The position numbers were made by a program, and so were the translations under genes. From positions 1-64,000 of the forward strand of contig NZ_MLYP01000041.1 of the NCBI RefSeq assembly GCF_001866645.1: DNA of 64,000 nucleotides. Direction: 5' to 3'. Each line of letters starts with the position of its first letter. Positions within the stretch are counted from its first letter, which is position 1. Source of the DNA: Streptomyces colonosanans. GTDB lineage: Bacteria > Actinomycetota > Actinomycetes > Streptomycetales > Streptomycetaceae. The notes beneath the pieces were generated by a model that saw only the letters and a program-made list of their open reading frames with translations, searched no databases and had not been told where the DNA came from. Shown here piece by piece: positions 1-9,229 of this stretch.

Positions 1-61
1 CGCCTTCCCGCTCATCCCTCCCGCTCTGCCCCCGCTCTCCGCCCGAAGTAAGGGGACACCC

Positions 62-1495
62 ATGTCCGAGCAGCCTGCCCTTGCCCGAAAGATGCGCTGG
101 TACGACGGGTTCGCCATGTCGCTGACCATGCCGGCCGCACTCATCGCATCGCTGGGGGCCTCTATCGGGGGGCTCGGCGCGTGGGGCGCAATCACCCTGT
201 GGGCGGTGTCGATGGTGCTGGCCACCGCCACCAACTGGATCTATACCGAGCTGGCAGCGATGTTCCCCGAGTCCTCGGGCGGTATCGCGCACTACGCCAC
301 CGAGGGCTGGCGCAGCCGGGCCCCCCTGGTCGGAGCCGTGGCCGGTATCGGCTACTGGCTCCCCTGGACCACCGCCCTGTCGGTGTACGCGGGGATCATC
401 GGCTCCCTGGTGCAGGCGCAGTGGTTCCCCGACCAGACCTGGACGCTCGACCTGGGCGTGGCGGAGCTGAGTCTGCCGATCGTGCTGGGGCTCGTCGTCA
501 TGGGGCTGCTGTACGCGGCGGCGATGTACGGCCTGCATGCGGCGATGTGGGTGGTCTATGTGACCGGCGGGGTGCTGCTGGTTCCACTCGCGGTCTTCCT
601 CGTGGGGCCGTTCCTGTCCGGTGACTGGAGCACGGCCGGACTGCACTGGAACCTGCACGGCATGAGCGGGCTCCGCGAAGCCCTGGTGTGGCTGTACATC
701 ATGGCCTGGACCTCCTTCGGCGTGGAGGTGTGCGCGACCTTCGCCCCCGAGTACAAGGAGACCGTGCGGGACACCTCCCGGGCACTGCGCGCGGGTGTGC
801 TGTTCTGCCTGGGCGTCTTCATCCTGCTGCCGCTGGCGCTCTCGGGCTATGTCGGGGAGAAGAAGATCGGCGAGGACCCGACTGCGTTCTACGTCGGCGC
901 CTTCCAGGACCTGGTCGGCGGGGCCGCCGACCTGATGATCGTGTTCCTCATCGCCTCGCTGCTGCTCATCATGATCACCGGGCTGGCCGACGGCTCGCGG
1001 GTGCTGTACGACATGGGCCGACAGGGCGTCACGATCCGTCAGGTCGGCGTGCTCAACCGGCGCGGCGTACCGGCCCGTGCGCTCACCGTCGCGCTGGCGA
1101 TCAACGTGGTGGTGCTGACGGTGCTCAAGACGCCGCTGGCGATCATCGTCACCGGCAACCTGGGCTACATCCTGACCCACATCCTGGCGATCTCCGGTTT
1201 CGCGCTGCTACGCCGGGACCGCCCCGACCTGGCACGCCCGATCCGGCTCCCGGACTTCTTCGTGCCGCTGGCCTGGTTCCTCACCGCACTGCTCGCCGTC
1301 ATCCTGGCCGTCGGCGCCACCGGCTTCGCCATCACGGGCTACGGCGGCTACAAGGAACTGGCCATCGCTCTCGGCATCCTGGCCGCGGCGGTCGTGCTGT
1401 GGGAGTACCGCCGCCGCGTCCAGGACCGCGACGCTCCGGCACCTGCCGACGAATCCGTGACCCATGACGAGACGAAGGAAGCCCCGGGCGCCTGA
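62..1495 (+). CDS. APC-family amino acid permease
   Basis: The 477-residue product is an integral membrane protein with about twelve hydrophobic segments and a short charged C-terminal tail. The first helix carries the small-residue-rich stretch SLTMPAALIASLGASIGG, typical of the substrate site in the amino acid-polyamine-organocation (APC) superfamily, and the second helix runs into an ELAAMFPESSGG loop, also an APC hallmark. It should carry out secondary uptake or exchange of an amino acid or amine at the plasma membrane; the substrate cannot be read from sequence. AAGGGG lies 8 nt before the ATG. It converges on msrB and appears to be the last or only gene of its transcript, whose promoter may lie outside the window. 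Confidence 0.85.
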   Translation: MSEQPALARKMRWYDGFAMSLTMPAALIASLGASIGGLGAWGAITLWAVSMVLATATNWIYTELAAMFPESSGGIAHYATEGWRSRAPLVGAVAGIGYWLPWTTALSVYAGIIGSLVQAQWFPDQTWTLDLGVAELSLPIVLGLVVMGLLYAAAMYGLHAAMWVVYVTGGVLLVPLAVFLVGPFLSGDWSTAGLHWNLHGMSGLREALVWLYIMAWTSFGVEVCATFAPEYKETVRDTSRALRAGVLFCLGVFILLPLALSGYVGEKKIGEDPTAFYVGAFQDLVGGAADLMIVFLIASLLLIMITGLADGSRVLYDMGRQGVTIRQVGVLNRRGVPARALTVALAINVVVLTVLKTPLAIIVTGNLGYILTHILAISGFALLRRDRPDLARPIRLPDFFVPLAWFLTALLAVILAVGATGFAITGYGGYKELAIALGILAAAVVLWEYRRRVQDRDAPAPADESVTHDETKEAPGA

Positions 1496-1572
1496 GCGGC
1501 CCGTCACCCGGACCGGCCGACGCCCGCGAAACCAACGGCCGATTATGGCCCCCCGCCCGTTGACCGGCACGG

Positions 1573-1980
1573 TCAGCTCTCCTCGGGGATCAGGCGCAAT
1601 GAGATCGAGTTGATGCAGTACCGCTGATCCGTCGGCGTCGGATACCCCTCACCCTCGAAGACGTGCCCCAGATGCGACCCGCAGCGGGCGCACCGCACCT
1701 CCGTACGGATCATCCCGTGCGAGCGGTCCTGCAGCAGCTCCACCGCATCGCTGCCCTTCGGGTCATAGAAGCTCGGCCAGCCGCAGTGCGACTCGAACTT
1801 CGTGTCCGAGGTGAAGAGTTCGGCGCCGCAGGCGCGACAGGAGTAGACGCCCCTGGTCTTGGTGTTCGTGTACTCACCAATGAAGGCGGGCTCCGTGCCG
1901 GCCTGGCGCAGGACCGTGTACTCCGCCGGGCTCAGCTCCGCACGCCACTGCTCTTCCGGCTTCTCGACGTCGTACGACAT
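1573..1980 (-). CDS. msrB: peptide-methionine (R)-S-oxide reductase MsrB
   Basis: MsrB reduces R-methionine sulfoxide in oxidised proteins in the cytoplasm. The 135-residue protein is the usual length for a free-standing enzyme. Two CxxC pairs (C48/C51 and C97/C100) form the structural zinc site, the nucleophilic cysteine is C122 in RYCINS, and C66 in SHCGWPSF is a likely resolving cysteine. The GHVFEGEG segment is also family-typical. It begins 13 nt after the murC stop on the same strand, so the two are probably co-transcribed, pairing wall-precursor synthesis with oxidative repair. Family assignment is secure. Confidence 0.95.
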   Translation of the reverse strand: MSYDVEKPEEQWRAELSPAEYTVLRQAGTEPAFIGEYTNTKTRGVYSCRACGAELFTSDTKFESHCGWPSFYDPKGSDAVELLQDRSHGMIRTEVRCARCGSHLGHVFEGEGYPTPTDQRYCINSISLRLIPEES

Positions 1981-1993
1981 GAGTGTCAGCCCC

Positions 1994-3379
1994 TTACTTC
2001 GACAGTCGCTCCAGGATCCGCGGGCCCAGGTCCGTGACGTCCCCCGCGCCCATGGTGAGAACCAGATCCCCCGGCTTCGCCATTCCCGCCACGGCCTCGG
2101 GGACGCCCGCCTTGTCGTGCACCGGCTGCACCTCGGCGCCCGCCGCCCGTGCCGACGCGATGATCAGCTCGCTCGTCACGCCCGGGATCGGGTCCTCACG
2201 GGCCGGGTAGATGTCCAGGACGACGGACTCGTCCGCCAGGGCGAGCGCCTCGCCCATCTCCTTGCCCAGCTCCTGCGTGCGGGAGAAGAGGTGGGGCTGG
2301 AAGACCACCAGGACGCGGCCCTCGGTACCCGCCCGCATCGCCTCCAGGTCCGCGGTCATCTCCGTGGGGTGGTGCGCATAGGAGTCGACGACCTGCACGC
2401 CGGCCGCCTCGCCCTTGAGCTGGAGGCGGCGCTTGACACCCGTGTACGCCGCCAGGGCCGGGGCCAGCTCCGCCGCAGGGACACCGAGGGCCACGCCCGC
2501 CGCCAGCGCCGCCACGGCGTTGTGCGCGTAGTGGCTGCCGGGGACGGAGACCGCGAAAGTCAGCTCCGCGCCGTCCAGGACCACCGTCACCTCGCTCTTC
2601 AGGCCGTGCGGGGTGATCGAGAGGATGCGTACGTCGGCGTCCTGCGACTCGCCGTACGTCACCGTCCGCACCGCACCGTCCAGCCGCCGCGTCAGCTCGC
2701 GCGCGCCCTCGTGGTCCGCCGAGATCACCAGCGTGCCACCGGGGACGATCCGGTCCGCGAAGGTCCGGAAGGAGTCGTAGATGTCCTCCATGGACCCGTA
2801 GTTCGCGTGGTGGTCCAGTTCGACGTTGAGGACGATCGCGACCTCGGGCGCGTACTTGTGGAAGCTGCGGTCGCTTTCGTCGGCCTCGGCGACGAAGATC
2901 TCGCCCTCGCCGTGCTGGGCGTTCGAGCCCGGGGCGTCCAGGTCGCCGCCGATCGCGTACGAGGGAGTCAGGCCCAGCTCGGCCAGGGACACCGCGAGCA
3001 TCGACGTCGTGGTCGTCTTGCCGTGGGTGCCGGCGACCGCGATCGGGCGCAGGCCGTCCATCAGGCGGGCCAGCGCGTCCGAGCGGTGGACCACGGGGAT
3101 GCCGAGCTCCGCCGCACGCGCCAGCTCCGGGTTGTCCGCGCGGATCGCGGAGGAGACGACCACACAGGTGGCGTCGTCGGCGAGGTGCTCGGCCGCGTGT
3201 CCGATGTGCACCGTCGCACCCAGCGCGCGCAGGGCCTCGGCGGTCGGCGAGTCCTTCGCGTCGCTGCCGGCCACCTTGGCGCCCCGCTGCGCGAGGATCT
3301 TCGCGATGCCCGACATTCCGGCGCCGCCGATGCCGATGAAGTGCGGTCGGTCCATGGCGGTGGGGAGGCCGGGTGCCAT
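1994..3379 (-). CDS. murC: UDP-N-acetylmuramate--L-alanine ligase
   Basis: MurC adds L-alanine to UDP-MurNAc, the first amino-acid step of peptidoglycan precursor synthesis, using ATP in the cytoplasm. The 461-residue protein has the N-terminal Rossmann motif GIGGAGMSG (about residue 16), the Mur-ligase P-loop GTHGKTTTT near residue 120, and the central ELDHHANYGSMEDI segment. AGGAG sits 6 nt upstream of the chosen ATG; a second ATG eight codons later (MDRPHF) is possible but lacks such a site. It lies outside the dcw cluster, as I recall is usual for Streptomyces murC, and leads into msrB. Confidence 0.96.
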   Translation of the reverse strand: MAPGLPTAMDRPHFIGIGGAGMSGIAKILAQRGAKVAGSDAKDSPTAEALRALGATVHIGHAAEHLADDATCVVVSSAIRADNPELARAAELGIPVVHRSDALARLMDGLRPIAVAGTHGKTTTTSMLAVSLAELGLTPSYAIGGDLDAPGSNAQHGEGEIFVAEADESDRSFHKYAPEVAIVLNVELDHHANYGSMEDIYDSFRTFADRIVPGGTLVISADHEGARELTRRLDGAVRTVTYGESQDADVRILSITPHGLKSEVTVVLDGAELTFAVSVPGSHYAHNAVAALAAGVALGVPAAELAPALAAYTGVKRRLQLKGEAAGVQVVDSYAHHPTEMTADLEAMRAGTEGRVLVVFQPHLFSRTQELGKEMGEALALADESVVLDIYPAREDPIPGVTSELIIASARAAGAEVQPVHDKAGVPEAVAGMAKPGDLVLTMGAGDVTDLGPRILERLSK

Positions 3380-3469
3380 GCGTGTCTCCTGGGGGCTGGT
3401 ACGGCGTGCGTTCAGCGGCCCAGCCTATGCCGTGGCGCCCCGGGTGACGTACACCGCCCGGCCACCGCC

Positions 3470-3943
3470 TCAGGCCTTGCTGTGCGAGAACAGCTTCAGC
3501 ACCGGCACGCCCACCTTGTGCCGGGCCCGCGAGGCCCAGTCACGGTGGAAGAACTCCTCCACGTAGTGCGGGTCGGTCAGCACGATCACCTCGTCCGCGC
3601 CGGTCGCGCCGACCAACTCCTTGAGCGCGTCCAGCGGATGGTCCTCGACGAGGCGGCCCTCCGCCTCGCTGCCCGCCGTGTGCAGCGCGGACAGCGACAC
3701 TTCCAGGGCCTGCTGCCCCAGGGCCGCGGCATCCTTGCCCTCCGGGGTCTCCCGTTCGTGCGCCGCCTCGTCCAGTTCGCCGAGGGCGATGTCGTCGATG
3801 GCCCGCAGCAGGCGGTCCGCCTGGTCGCCGCGGGGCTGCAGCAGGACATGGAAGGAGACCGGCTCCTCGCCGTGCAACGTGGTGACGAACTCCACGTCGG
3901 CGGACGTGAGGGCCTTCTCGATCATCAATACGCTCTTGAACAC
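3470..3943 (-). CDS. conserved protein of unknown function, about 157 aa
   Basis: I start this gene at a GTG (VFKSVLMIEKAL) because the longer in-frame extension is arginine/serine-rich and does not look coding. The protein alternates hydrophobic strands with acidic helices and ends VIVLTDPHYVEEFFHRDWASRARHKVG followed by PVLKLF, a pattern reminiscent of a small Rossmann or USP-like fold. As I recall, Streptomyces homologues are sometimes labelled indole-3-glycerol phosphate synthase, but it is far too short and shows no TrpC barrel motifs. It lies on the same strand upstream of murC, separated by about 90 nt. Function unknown. Confidence 0.75.
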   Translation of the reverse strand: MFKSVLMIEKALTSADVEFVTTLHGEEPVSFHVLLQPRGDQADRLLRAIDDIALGELDEAAHERETPEGKDAAALGQQALEVSLSALHTAGSEAEGRLVEDHPLDALKELVGATGADEVIVLTDPHYVEEFFHRDWASRARHKVGVPVLKLFSHSKA

Positions 3944-4034
3944 GACAGGTGCCCCTTCGCCTTCGAGGACCCCGCGGGACCTCGTTCCTCCATGGGCCGT
4001 CGAGGCCCTGCGGAAACCATCCTGCCCCGTGATC

Positions 4035-4859
4035 TCACGTCCGGCAGTACCGGCCGAACAGGAATCCGTCCTCCTCCAGCAACGACGCGAGGGCGAACCG
4101 CCTGGGCACCGCCACCGGGGGTCCCGAGGCGATCCGCTGCGCGTCACCCGCCGCGAGCATCGGGGAGACGGTCAGGCACATCTCGTCCAGCACCCCGGCC
4201 GCGACCAGCTGGCCCAGCAGGCGCGGGCCGCCCTCCGTCAGCAACCGGGTCATACCGAGGTCCGCGAGGGCGCGTACGGCGCGGGCCGGGTCCACGCTCG
4301 CGCCGTCCCCGGCGACCACCACTCGGGCGCCCGCCTTCTCGGCCCGTGCCACCCGGTCCGGGGGTGCCGCGGCTCCGGTCAGGACGAGGGTCGGCACCAG
4401 GGGCGAGGTGAACAGCGGCAGCGAGAAGTCCAGGTCGAGGCCCGCGCTCACCACGGCGATCGCGGGCGCGGGGCCCTGTCCGGCCGCCTTGCGCCGTGCC
4501 GCGAAAGCCTCACGCGCGCGGGCCGGACCGTACTCCTCCTGCCGAACCGTTTCGGCACCCACCACCACGGCGTCCGCGAGTCCCCGCAGCGTGCCGAAGA
4601 TTCGCATGTCGGCGGCGCAGGAGAGCGGCTGGGAGCGTCCCTCGTGCTGGGCGGCGCCGTCGAGCGAGGAGACCATGTTGGCGCGCAGCCAGGGCTCCGG
4701 GGTACCGGGAGGGGGCTCGGGGTAGGCGTAGGCCGCGGCCAGTTCCGCCAGCGTCCACTCACGATCGACGCCATCGCCGCCCGGGACCTGCCCACTCTCC
4801 GGGGCCGCACCGGGCGGCCGGGTCACTGTCAGGTCGGTCACAGGGAACAGGCGTCGCAT
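4035..4859 (-). CDS. pyrimidine reductase family protein (RibD C-terminal domain)
   Basis: The 274-residue protein is a stand-alone RibD_C/dihydrofolate-reductase-like domain. ANMVSSLDGAA near the N-terminus and LLTEGGPRLLGQLVAAG near the C-terminus are the NADPH- and substrate-binding signatures of riboflavin-pathway reductases. It may reduce a ribosylated pyrimidine or a related cofactor intermediate; the deaminase half of RibD is absent and no other rib genes are nearby, so the true substrate is open. The ATG chosen (MRRLFPVTD) has CACACT ending 8 nt upstream, compatible with a leaderless transcript. It is divergent from zapE with only 37 nt between starts. Confidence 0.8.
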   Translation of the reverse strand: MRRLFPVTDLTVTRPPGAAPESGQVPGGDGVDREWTLAELAAAYAYPEPPPGTPEPWLRANMVSSLDGAAQHEGRSQPLSCAADMRIFGTLRGLADAVVVGAETVRQEEYGPARAREAFAARRKAAGQGPAPAIAVVSAGLDLDFSLPLFTSPLVPTLVLTGAAAPPDRVARAEKAGARVVVAGDGASVDPARAVRALADLGMTRLLTEGGPRLLGQLVAAGVLDEMCLTVSPMLAAGDAQRIASGPPVAVPRRFALASLLEEDGFLFGRYCRT

Positions 4860-4882
4860 GTCGTGCAGTGTGACACGGCCTT

Positions 4883-4888
4883 TAGAGT
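4883..4888 (+). promoter_or_regulatory. -10 element for leaderless zapE
   Basis: TAGAGT matches the TAnnnT actinobacterial -10 consensus and ends 8 nt before the GTG start, so transcription should begin at or within two nucleotides of the start codon. No Shine-Dalgarno sequence is present. The position supports the GTG at 4897 over the upstream ATG. Confidence 0.5.
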
Positions 4889-4896
4889 GGTGGACC

Positions 4897-5991
4897 GTGT
4901 CGTCCTCCCCAGCCGTCTCCGCGATCGATCCGATAGCCGAAATGGCCCCGCTGTCCCTGTGCGCCCGCGAGCCCCACGTCCCCGCCGACCGGCTCGTCGC
5001 CGAGATGGTGCCGCCGCCGCGCTTCGACTCGGTCCGGTTCGCCACGTACATCCCGGACCCAAACCAGCCCAGCCAGAGCGAGGCCGTGCGGGTGCTCGAA
5101 GGCTTCGCCGCGGGGCTGGGCGGCGCCTCCGCCCCCGCCAGGCGCTCGTTCTTCGGGTTCGGGAAGGCGAAGGCCAAGGCCCCGGCCGGCCCCCGTGGCG
5201 TCTACCTCGACGGCGGCTACGGCGTCGGCAAGACCCACCTGCTCGCCTCCCTGTGGCACGCGACCCCGGCCGAGCCCGAGCTCAAGGCATTCGGCACCTT
5301 CGTGGAGCTGACGAACCTGGTCGGTGCCCTGGGCTTCCAGCAGACGGTCCGAACGCTCTCCGGACACCGCTTGCTGTGCATCGACGAGTTCGAACTCGAC
5401 GACCCCGGCGACACCGTCCTCGTCTCCACCCTGCTCGGCAAGCTCGTCGAGGCGGGCGTCGCACTCGCGGCCACCTCCAACACCCTCCCGGGCAAGCTCG
5501 GCGAGGGCCGGTTCGCCGCCGCGGACTTCCTGCGTGAAATCCAGGGCCTGTCCGCCCACTTCCGCCCGCTGCGCATCGACGGCGAGGACTACCGCCACCG
5601 TGGTCTGCCCGAGGCGCCGGCCCCCTTCAGCGACGAGCAGGTGAAGAAGGCGGCCCACGCCACCGAGGGTGCCTCCCTCGACGACTTCCCGCACCTGCTG
5701 GAGCACCTCGCGCGCGTCCACCCCAGCCGGTACGGCGCCCTGACCGACGGCGTCAGGGCGGTCTGCCTCACAGACGTCCAGCCGGTACCGGACCAGTCGA
5801 CGGCTCTGCGGCTCGTCGTGCTCGCGGACCGGCTCTACGACCGCGAGGTGCCGGTACTCGCCTCCGGGCTGCCGTTCGACCAGCTGTTCAGCGAGGAGAT
5901 GCTGAAGGGTGGCTATCGCAAGAAGTACTTCCGTGCGATCTCCCGCCTCACCGCCCTCGCCCGTGACGCCAAGGGCCTCGTGGAGCAGTAG
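4897..5991 (+). CDS. zapE: cell division ATPase ZapE (AFG1-like)
   Basis: The 364-residue protein is an AFG1/ZapE AAA-type ATPase: Walker A GGYGVGKTHL near residue 106, Walker B LLCIDEFELDD near residue 160, and sensor segment ATSNTLPGKLGEG, all in the order of the family. In proteobacteria ZapE binds FtsZ and modulates the Z-ring; in Streptomyces the role is inferred only. The GTG at 4897 is chosen because a -10 hexamer precedes it directly and residues before it are not ZapE-like. It is divergent from the reductase gene and followed by about 220 nt before the SPFH gene. Confidence 0.88.
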   Translation: MSSSPAVSAIDPIAEMAPLSLCAREPHVPADRLVAEMVPPPRFDSVRFATYIPDPNQPSQSEAVRVLEGFAAGLGGASAPARRSFFGFGKAKAKAPAGPRGVYLDGGYGVGKTHLLASLWHATPAEPELKAFGTFVELTNLVGALGFQQTVRTLSGHRLLCIDEFELDDPGDTVLVSTLLGKLVEAGVALAATSNTLPGKLGEGRFAAADFLREIQGLSAHFRPLRIDGEDYRHRGLPEAPAPFSDEQVKKAAHATEGASLDDFPHLLEHLARVHPSRYGALTDGVRAVCLTDVQPVPDQSTALRLVVLADRLYDREVPVLASGLPFDQLFSEEMLKGGYRKKYFRAISRLTALARDAKGLVEQ

Positions 5992-6209
5992 GCACAGCGC
6001 GGCCGGGACGGAACCGGTACGGGTGACGCCCGGCCGCCGACCGCGCAGAGCGAGCCCCTCGGCCCCACGATGCTCCATGGGCCCGCCGGTACGGCACCAG
6101 CGGGCCCTCGTTCGACTGACCCCGCCGAACGGCTGCCCTCGCCTCGCGCCTCCCGGGGAATTATCGTGGCAAAGTCAGAGATATCGGGCCTCTCGATGAG
6201 GGGGTCGTC

Positions 6210-7157
6210 ATGCTGCAGGAGCTGGTGGGAGCGCTGGTCGCGGGCGGCGCCGGCGGACTCGTGTATGCGGCCGCGGCGGCACGGGTCGTCAAGCAGTACG
6301 AGCGCGGGGTGGTCTTCCGCCTCGGACGACTCCTCGACACGCCCCGGCAGCCGGGCTTCACCATGGTGATCCCCCTCGTCGACCGGCTGTACAAGGTCAA
6401 CATGCAGATCGTCACGCTGCCGATCCCCGCACAGGAGGGCATCACACGGGACAACGTGACCGTGCGGGTGGACGCCGTCGTCTACTTCAAGGTGATCGAC
6501 GCGGCGAACGCGCTCGTCCAGGTCGAGGACTACCGGTTCGCGGTCTCGCAGATGGCTCAGACCTCACTGCGCTCGATCATCGGCAAGAGCGATCTGGACG
6601 ATCTGCTGTCCAACCGGGAGAAGCTCAACCAGGGCCTGGAGCTGATGATCGACAGCCCGGCCGTGGGCTGGGGCGTGCAGATCGACCGGGTCGAGATCAA
6701 GGACGTGTCGCTGCCGGACGCGATGAAGCGATCCATGGCCCGCCAGGCCGAGGCGGACCGGGAGCGCCGGGCGCGCATCATCAACGCGGACGCGGAACTG
6801 CAGGCGTCGAAGAAGCTGGCGGAGGCCGCCGGGGTGATGGCCGAGCAGCCGGCCGCGCTCCAGCTGCGGCTGCTGCAGACCGTGGTGGCGGTCGCGGCCG
6901 AGAAGAACTCCACGCTCGTCCTGCCGTTCCCGGTGGAGCTGCTGCGGTTCCTGGAGCGGGCGGCTCAGCAGCAGGAGACACACCCGCCGTCGGCCGAAGG
7001 CGCACCGGCGCCCCGAGACACAGCGGCACCTCCGCGCGAGACCGTCCCCGAGCTGCCGGACGACGCCGAGCCCGCGCTTTCGCCCGAGCCGGCTGCCGAG
7101 AAGGTGACCGCACCGCCTCGGGACGCCACCACCGCGTCCGTCACCCCTGAGAACTGA
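6210..7157 (+). CDS. SPFH/band 7 (slipin-type) membrane protein
   Basis: One N-terminal hydrophobic segment (about residues 5-25) anchors the protein; it is followed by the stomatin/slipin core VVKQYERGVVFRLGRL, GFTMVIPLVDRLYKV and the VDAVVYFKV strand, then a long helix rich in R/A/E (RQAEADRERRARIINADAE) that drives oligomerisation in this family. The C-terminal 70 residues are Pro/Ala/Glu-rich and probably disordered. Slipins organise membrane microdomains and often regulate proteases; the usual NfeD partner gene is not adjacent. GAGGGGG precedes the ATG by 5 nt. Stands alone between zapE and a deacetylase. Confidence 0.87.
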   Translation: MLQELVGALVAGGAGGLVYAAAAARVVKQYERGVVFRLGRLLDTPRQPGFTMVIPLVDRLYKVNMQIVTLPIPAQEGITRDNVTVRVDAVVYFKVIDAANALVQVEDYRFAVSQMAQTSLRSIIGKSDLDDLLSNREKLNQGLELMIDSPAVGWGVQIDRVEIKDVSLPDAMKRSMARQAEADRERRARIINADAELQASKKLAEAAGVMAEQPAALQLRLLQTVVAVAAEKNSTLVLPFPVELLRFLERAAQQQETHPPSAEGAPAPRDTAAPPRETVPELPDDAEPALSPEPAAEKVTAPPRDATTASVTPEN

Positions 7158-7330
7158 GCCACCGACGACCACCGCACCGTCCGGGCACACGCCGAGGCGG
7201 CGAGAGGTGCGGGGACGCCGAAGGCGGCAGCAAGGATCGCGGCGGCAGCCGGGCGGGTGACTTCACGGCCCATACCGCTCGGTACATGCATCAGGTGGAC
7301 TTTCCAGGCCATGCCCCCCATTACGTTCGT

Positions 7331-8170
7331 ATGGTGATCTCTCTTTTGCGATCTATCGCCCCCACCTGCCTCCTCGTCACCGCGCTCACCTCCTGCCAAG
7401 CCCCCGATACCCCGCGGCCCGTCTGGCCCGCGACGACCCCACCGACGGTGGCGTCTACGCCGCCCGTGCTCGTACCGGGACCGGGCGGACCGATGCCCGT
7501 CTTCAGACACGCGACCACACAGGAGAAGATCGTCGCCCTCACCTTCGACGCGGACATGACCGCGGATCAGGGGCCACGGGCGGCGGCCGGGGCACGCTTC
7601 GACAACCCCCGGCTGCTGGACGCGCTGCGCACGCTGAAGGTGCCGGCGACCGTGTTCATGACGGGCCGGTGGGCCGACGAGTATCCCCGGCAGGCCCGGG
7701 CGATCGGACGGGACCCGCTCTTCGAGGTGGCCAACCACTCCTACAGTCACTACGCCTTCACCCACGGCTGCTACGGGCTGCGCGCGCTGCCCGCGGACCG
7801 GATGCGCTCGGACGTGGAACGCGCCTACGCCGCGATCCGCAAGGCGGGCGTGGCCCATCCGATGCCGTATTTCCGCTTCCCCGGCGGCTGCTTCGACAAC
7901 CGGGCCCTGCAAACGGTCGGCTCGCTCGGTCTCACCGCGGTCCAGTGGGATGTGGCGAGCGGCGATGTGTTCGCCACGGACGCGGACACGGTCGTGCGGC
8001 AGGTGCTGGACGGAGTGCGGCCCGGTTCCGTGGTCGTCATGCACTGCACGCGCAGTGCGGCACCGCTGACCGAACGGGCGGTCCGGTCGGTCGTGCCCGA
8101 ACTACGCAAGCGGGGCTATCGCTTCGTCAAGGTCTCCACGCTGATCAGGGCGTCGGCCGGACGGCCGTGA
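7331..8170 (+). CDS. polysaccharide deacetylase, probable lipoprotein
   Basis: The start chosen gives a lipoprotein signal peptide ending LVTALTSC (lipobox LTSC, Cys about residue 22); an ATG fifteen codons upstream at 7286 is the alternative and neither has a clear ribosome site. The NodB-homology domain has motif 1 TFDADM (catalytic and metal-binding aspartates), motif 2 NHSYSHY (metal histidines), and motif 3 RFPGGCFD. Family members remove N- or O-acetyl groups from peptidoglycan, chitin or other glycans; being surface-anchored, this one probably acts on the cell envelope. The TFDAD form in place of TFDDG is seen in other actinobacterial members as I recall. Monocistronic by context. Confidence 0.85.
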   Translation: MVISLLRSIAPTCLLVTALTSCQAPDTPRPVWPATTPPTVASTPPVLVPGPGGPMPVFRHATTQEKIVALTFDADMTADQGPRAAAGARFDNPRLLDALRTLKVPATVFMTGRWADEYPRQARAIGRDPLFEVANHSYSHYAFTHGCYGLRALPADRMRSDVERAYAAIRKAGVAHPMPYFRFPGGCFDNRALQTVGSLGLTAVQWDVASGDVFATDADTVVRQVLDGVRPGSVVVMHCTRSAAPLTERAVRSVVPELRKRGYRFVKVSTLIRASAGRP

Positions 8171-8226
8171 CCGACCACTGCTCTCCCCCGCGATGACCCG
8201 ATCTTCCGCCTGGCAGACTGGACGTC

Positions 8227-8973
8227 GTGAGCAGCGACCAGACCCCCACCGCGTCGGCGGGCTCCCCGCAGGGCAGCCAGGACAGTACCTCCCGTTCCGA
8301 GCGCACCGCACCCGACGAGGCGCCGCAGTTCGTGCTGCCGCTCGTCGTGCGCATCGAGCGAGCCGCCCCTCCGGCGCGCACCGACGCCCTGGAGACCGCG
8401 GCGCGCGCGGTGCTCGCGATCCTGAGCGACGAGCGCTCGCTGGGCGAAGGGGAATGGGCTCAGGCGATTCGGGACTGGCAGGACACACGGATCCGCAAGG
8501 TGGTGCGCCGGGCGCGCGGCGCGGAGTGGCGTCGGGCCGAGGCACTGCCGGGGATCACGGTCATGGGCAAGTCGGCGGAGGTCAGGGTCTTTCCGCCCGT
8601 CCCGCTGGACAGCTGGCCCAAGGACCTGGCCCGGCTGCAGGTCTCGGGCACGGACCTCGACGACCCGGAGCCGCCCATGGAGGCGGACCCGGCGACCCCC
8701 GTGCTGTGGTTGAACCCCGGCCTGGAGATGTCGGCGGGCAAGGCGATGGCCCAGGCGGGCCACGGTGCCCAGCTCGCCCGGTGGGCCCTGCCGGACGAGG
8801 AGCGCGCATCCTGGCGCGACGCGGGCTTCACCCTCGCCGTCCGCACCGCCGATCCGCCCCACTGGCGTGAACTGACCGCGTCCGGCCTGCCGTTGGTGCG
8901 GGACGCGGGCTACACGGAGATCGCCCCCGGCAGCTGCACCGTGGTGGCGGACCATCCGGCGCTGCGGGACTGA
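8227..8973 (+). CDS. peptidyl-tRNA hydrolase Pth2-like protein
   Basis: The 248-residue protein has an actinobacteria-specific N-terminal region and a C-terminal portion in which MSAGKAMAQAGHGAQLA resembles the Pth2 signature (lysine/glutamine-histidine active-site helix), followed by LAVRTADPPHWRELTASGLP and GSCTVVADHP. Pth2 enzymes release peptidyl-tRNAs dropped during translation, but the canonical bacterial Pth1 probably does the bulk of this, so its physiological substrate is uncertain. The GTG start is preceded at 7 nt by CAGACT (8214-8219), a near-consensus -10, so the mRNA is probably leaderless. Confidence 0.68.
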   Translation: MSSDQTPTASAGSPQGSQDSTSRSERTAPDEAPQFVLPLVVRIERAAPPARTDALETAARAVLAILSDERSLGEGEWAQAIRDWQDTRIRKVVRRARGAEWRRAEALPGITVMGKSAEVRVFPPVPLDSWPKDLARLQVSGTDLDDPEPPMEADPATPVLWLNPGLEMSAGKAMAQAGHGAQLARWALPDEERASWRDAGFTLAVRTADPPHWRELTASGLPLVRDAGYTEIAPGSCTVVADHPALRD

Positions 8974-9229
8974 CCGCTCGTCCGTCCCCCCGGGCGAGCC
9001 GGGCGCCATCCGCACCGGCCGAGGAGATCACGAGGCCTGATTTCGGAGGGCGACTCCGGAACCCTCACGTCCCGTGTGCGGCAGCGGTCACGCACTGCAC
9101 ACACATCCCTGTCCTGGCTGACGGAACCTCAATTGTTGCTCTGAACGTCCCCGGGGAGGGGTTCGATCCCGGGAGCCGGGGCCATGACTTCGTCACACCG
9201 GCGGCAGTCCGTCGAAGGAGGGGGCGAGG

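Noticed and set aside
3470..3943. Label indole-3-glycerol phosphate synthase
   Set aside because: At 157 residues it is too short for TrpC and has none of its barrel motifs.
1859..4411. 850-codon plus-strand open frame across msrB, murC and the reductase
   Set aside because: It is antisense to well-supported genes, Arg-rich and without domains; long shadow frames are expected at this GC content.
9154..9172. GGTTCGATCCCG resembling a tRNA T-loop
   Set aside because: No acceptor, D or anticodon arms fit around it and the T stem has only three pairs, so it is chance or an old fragment.
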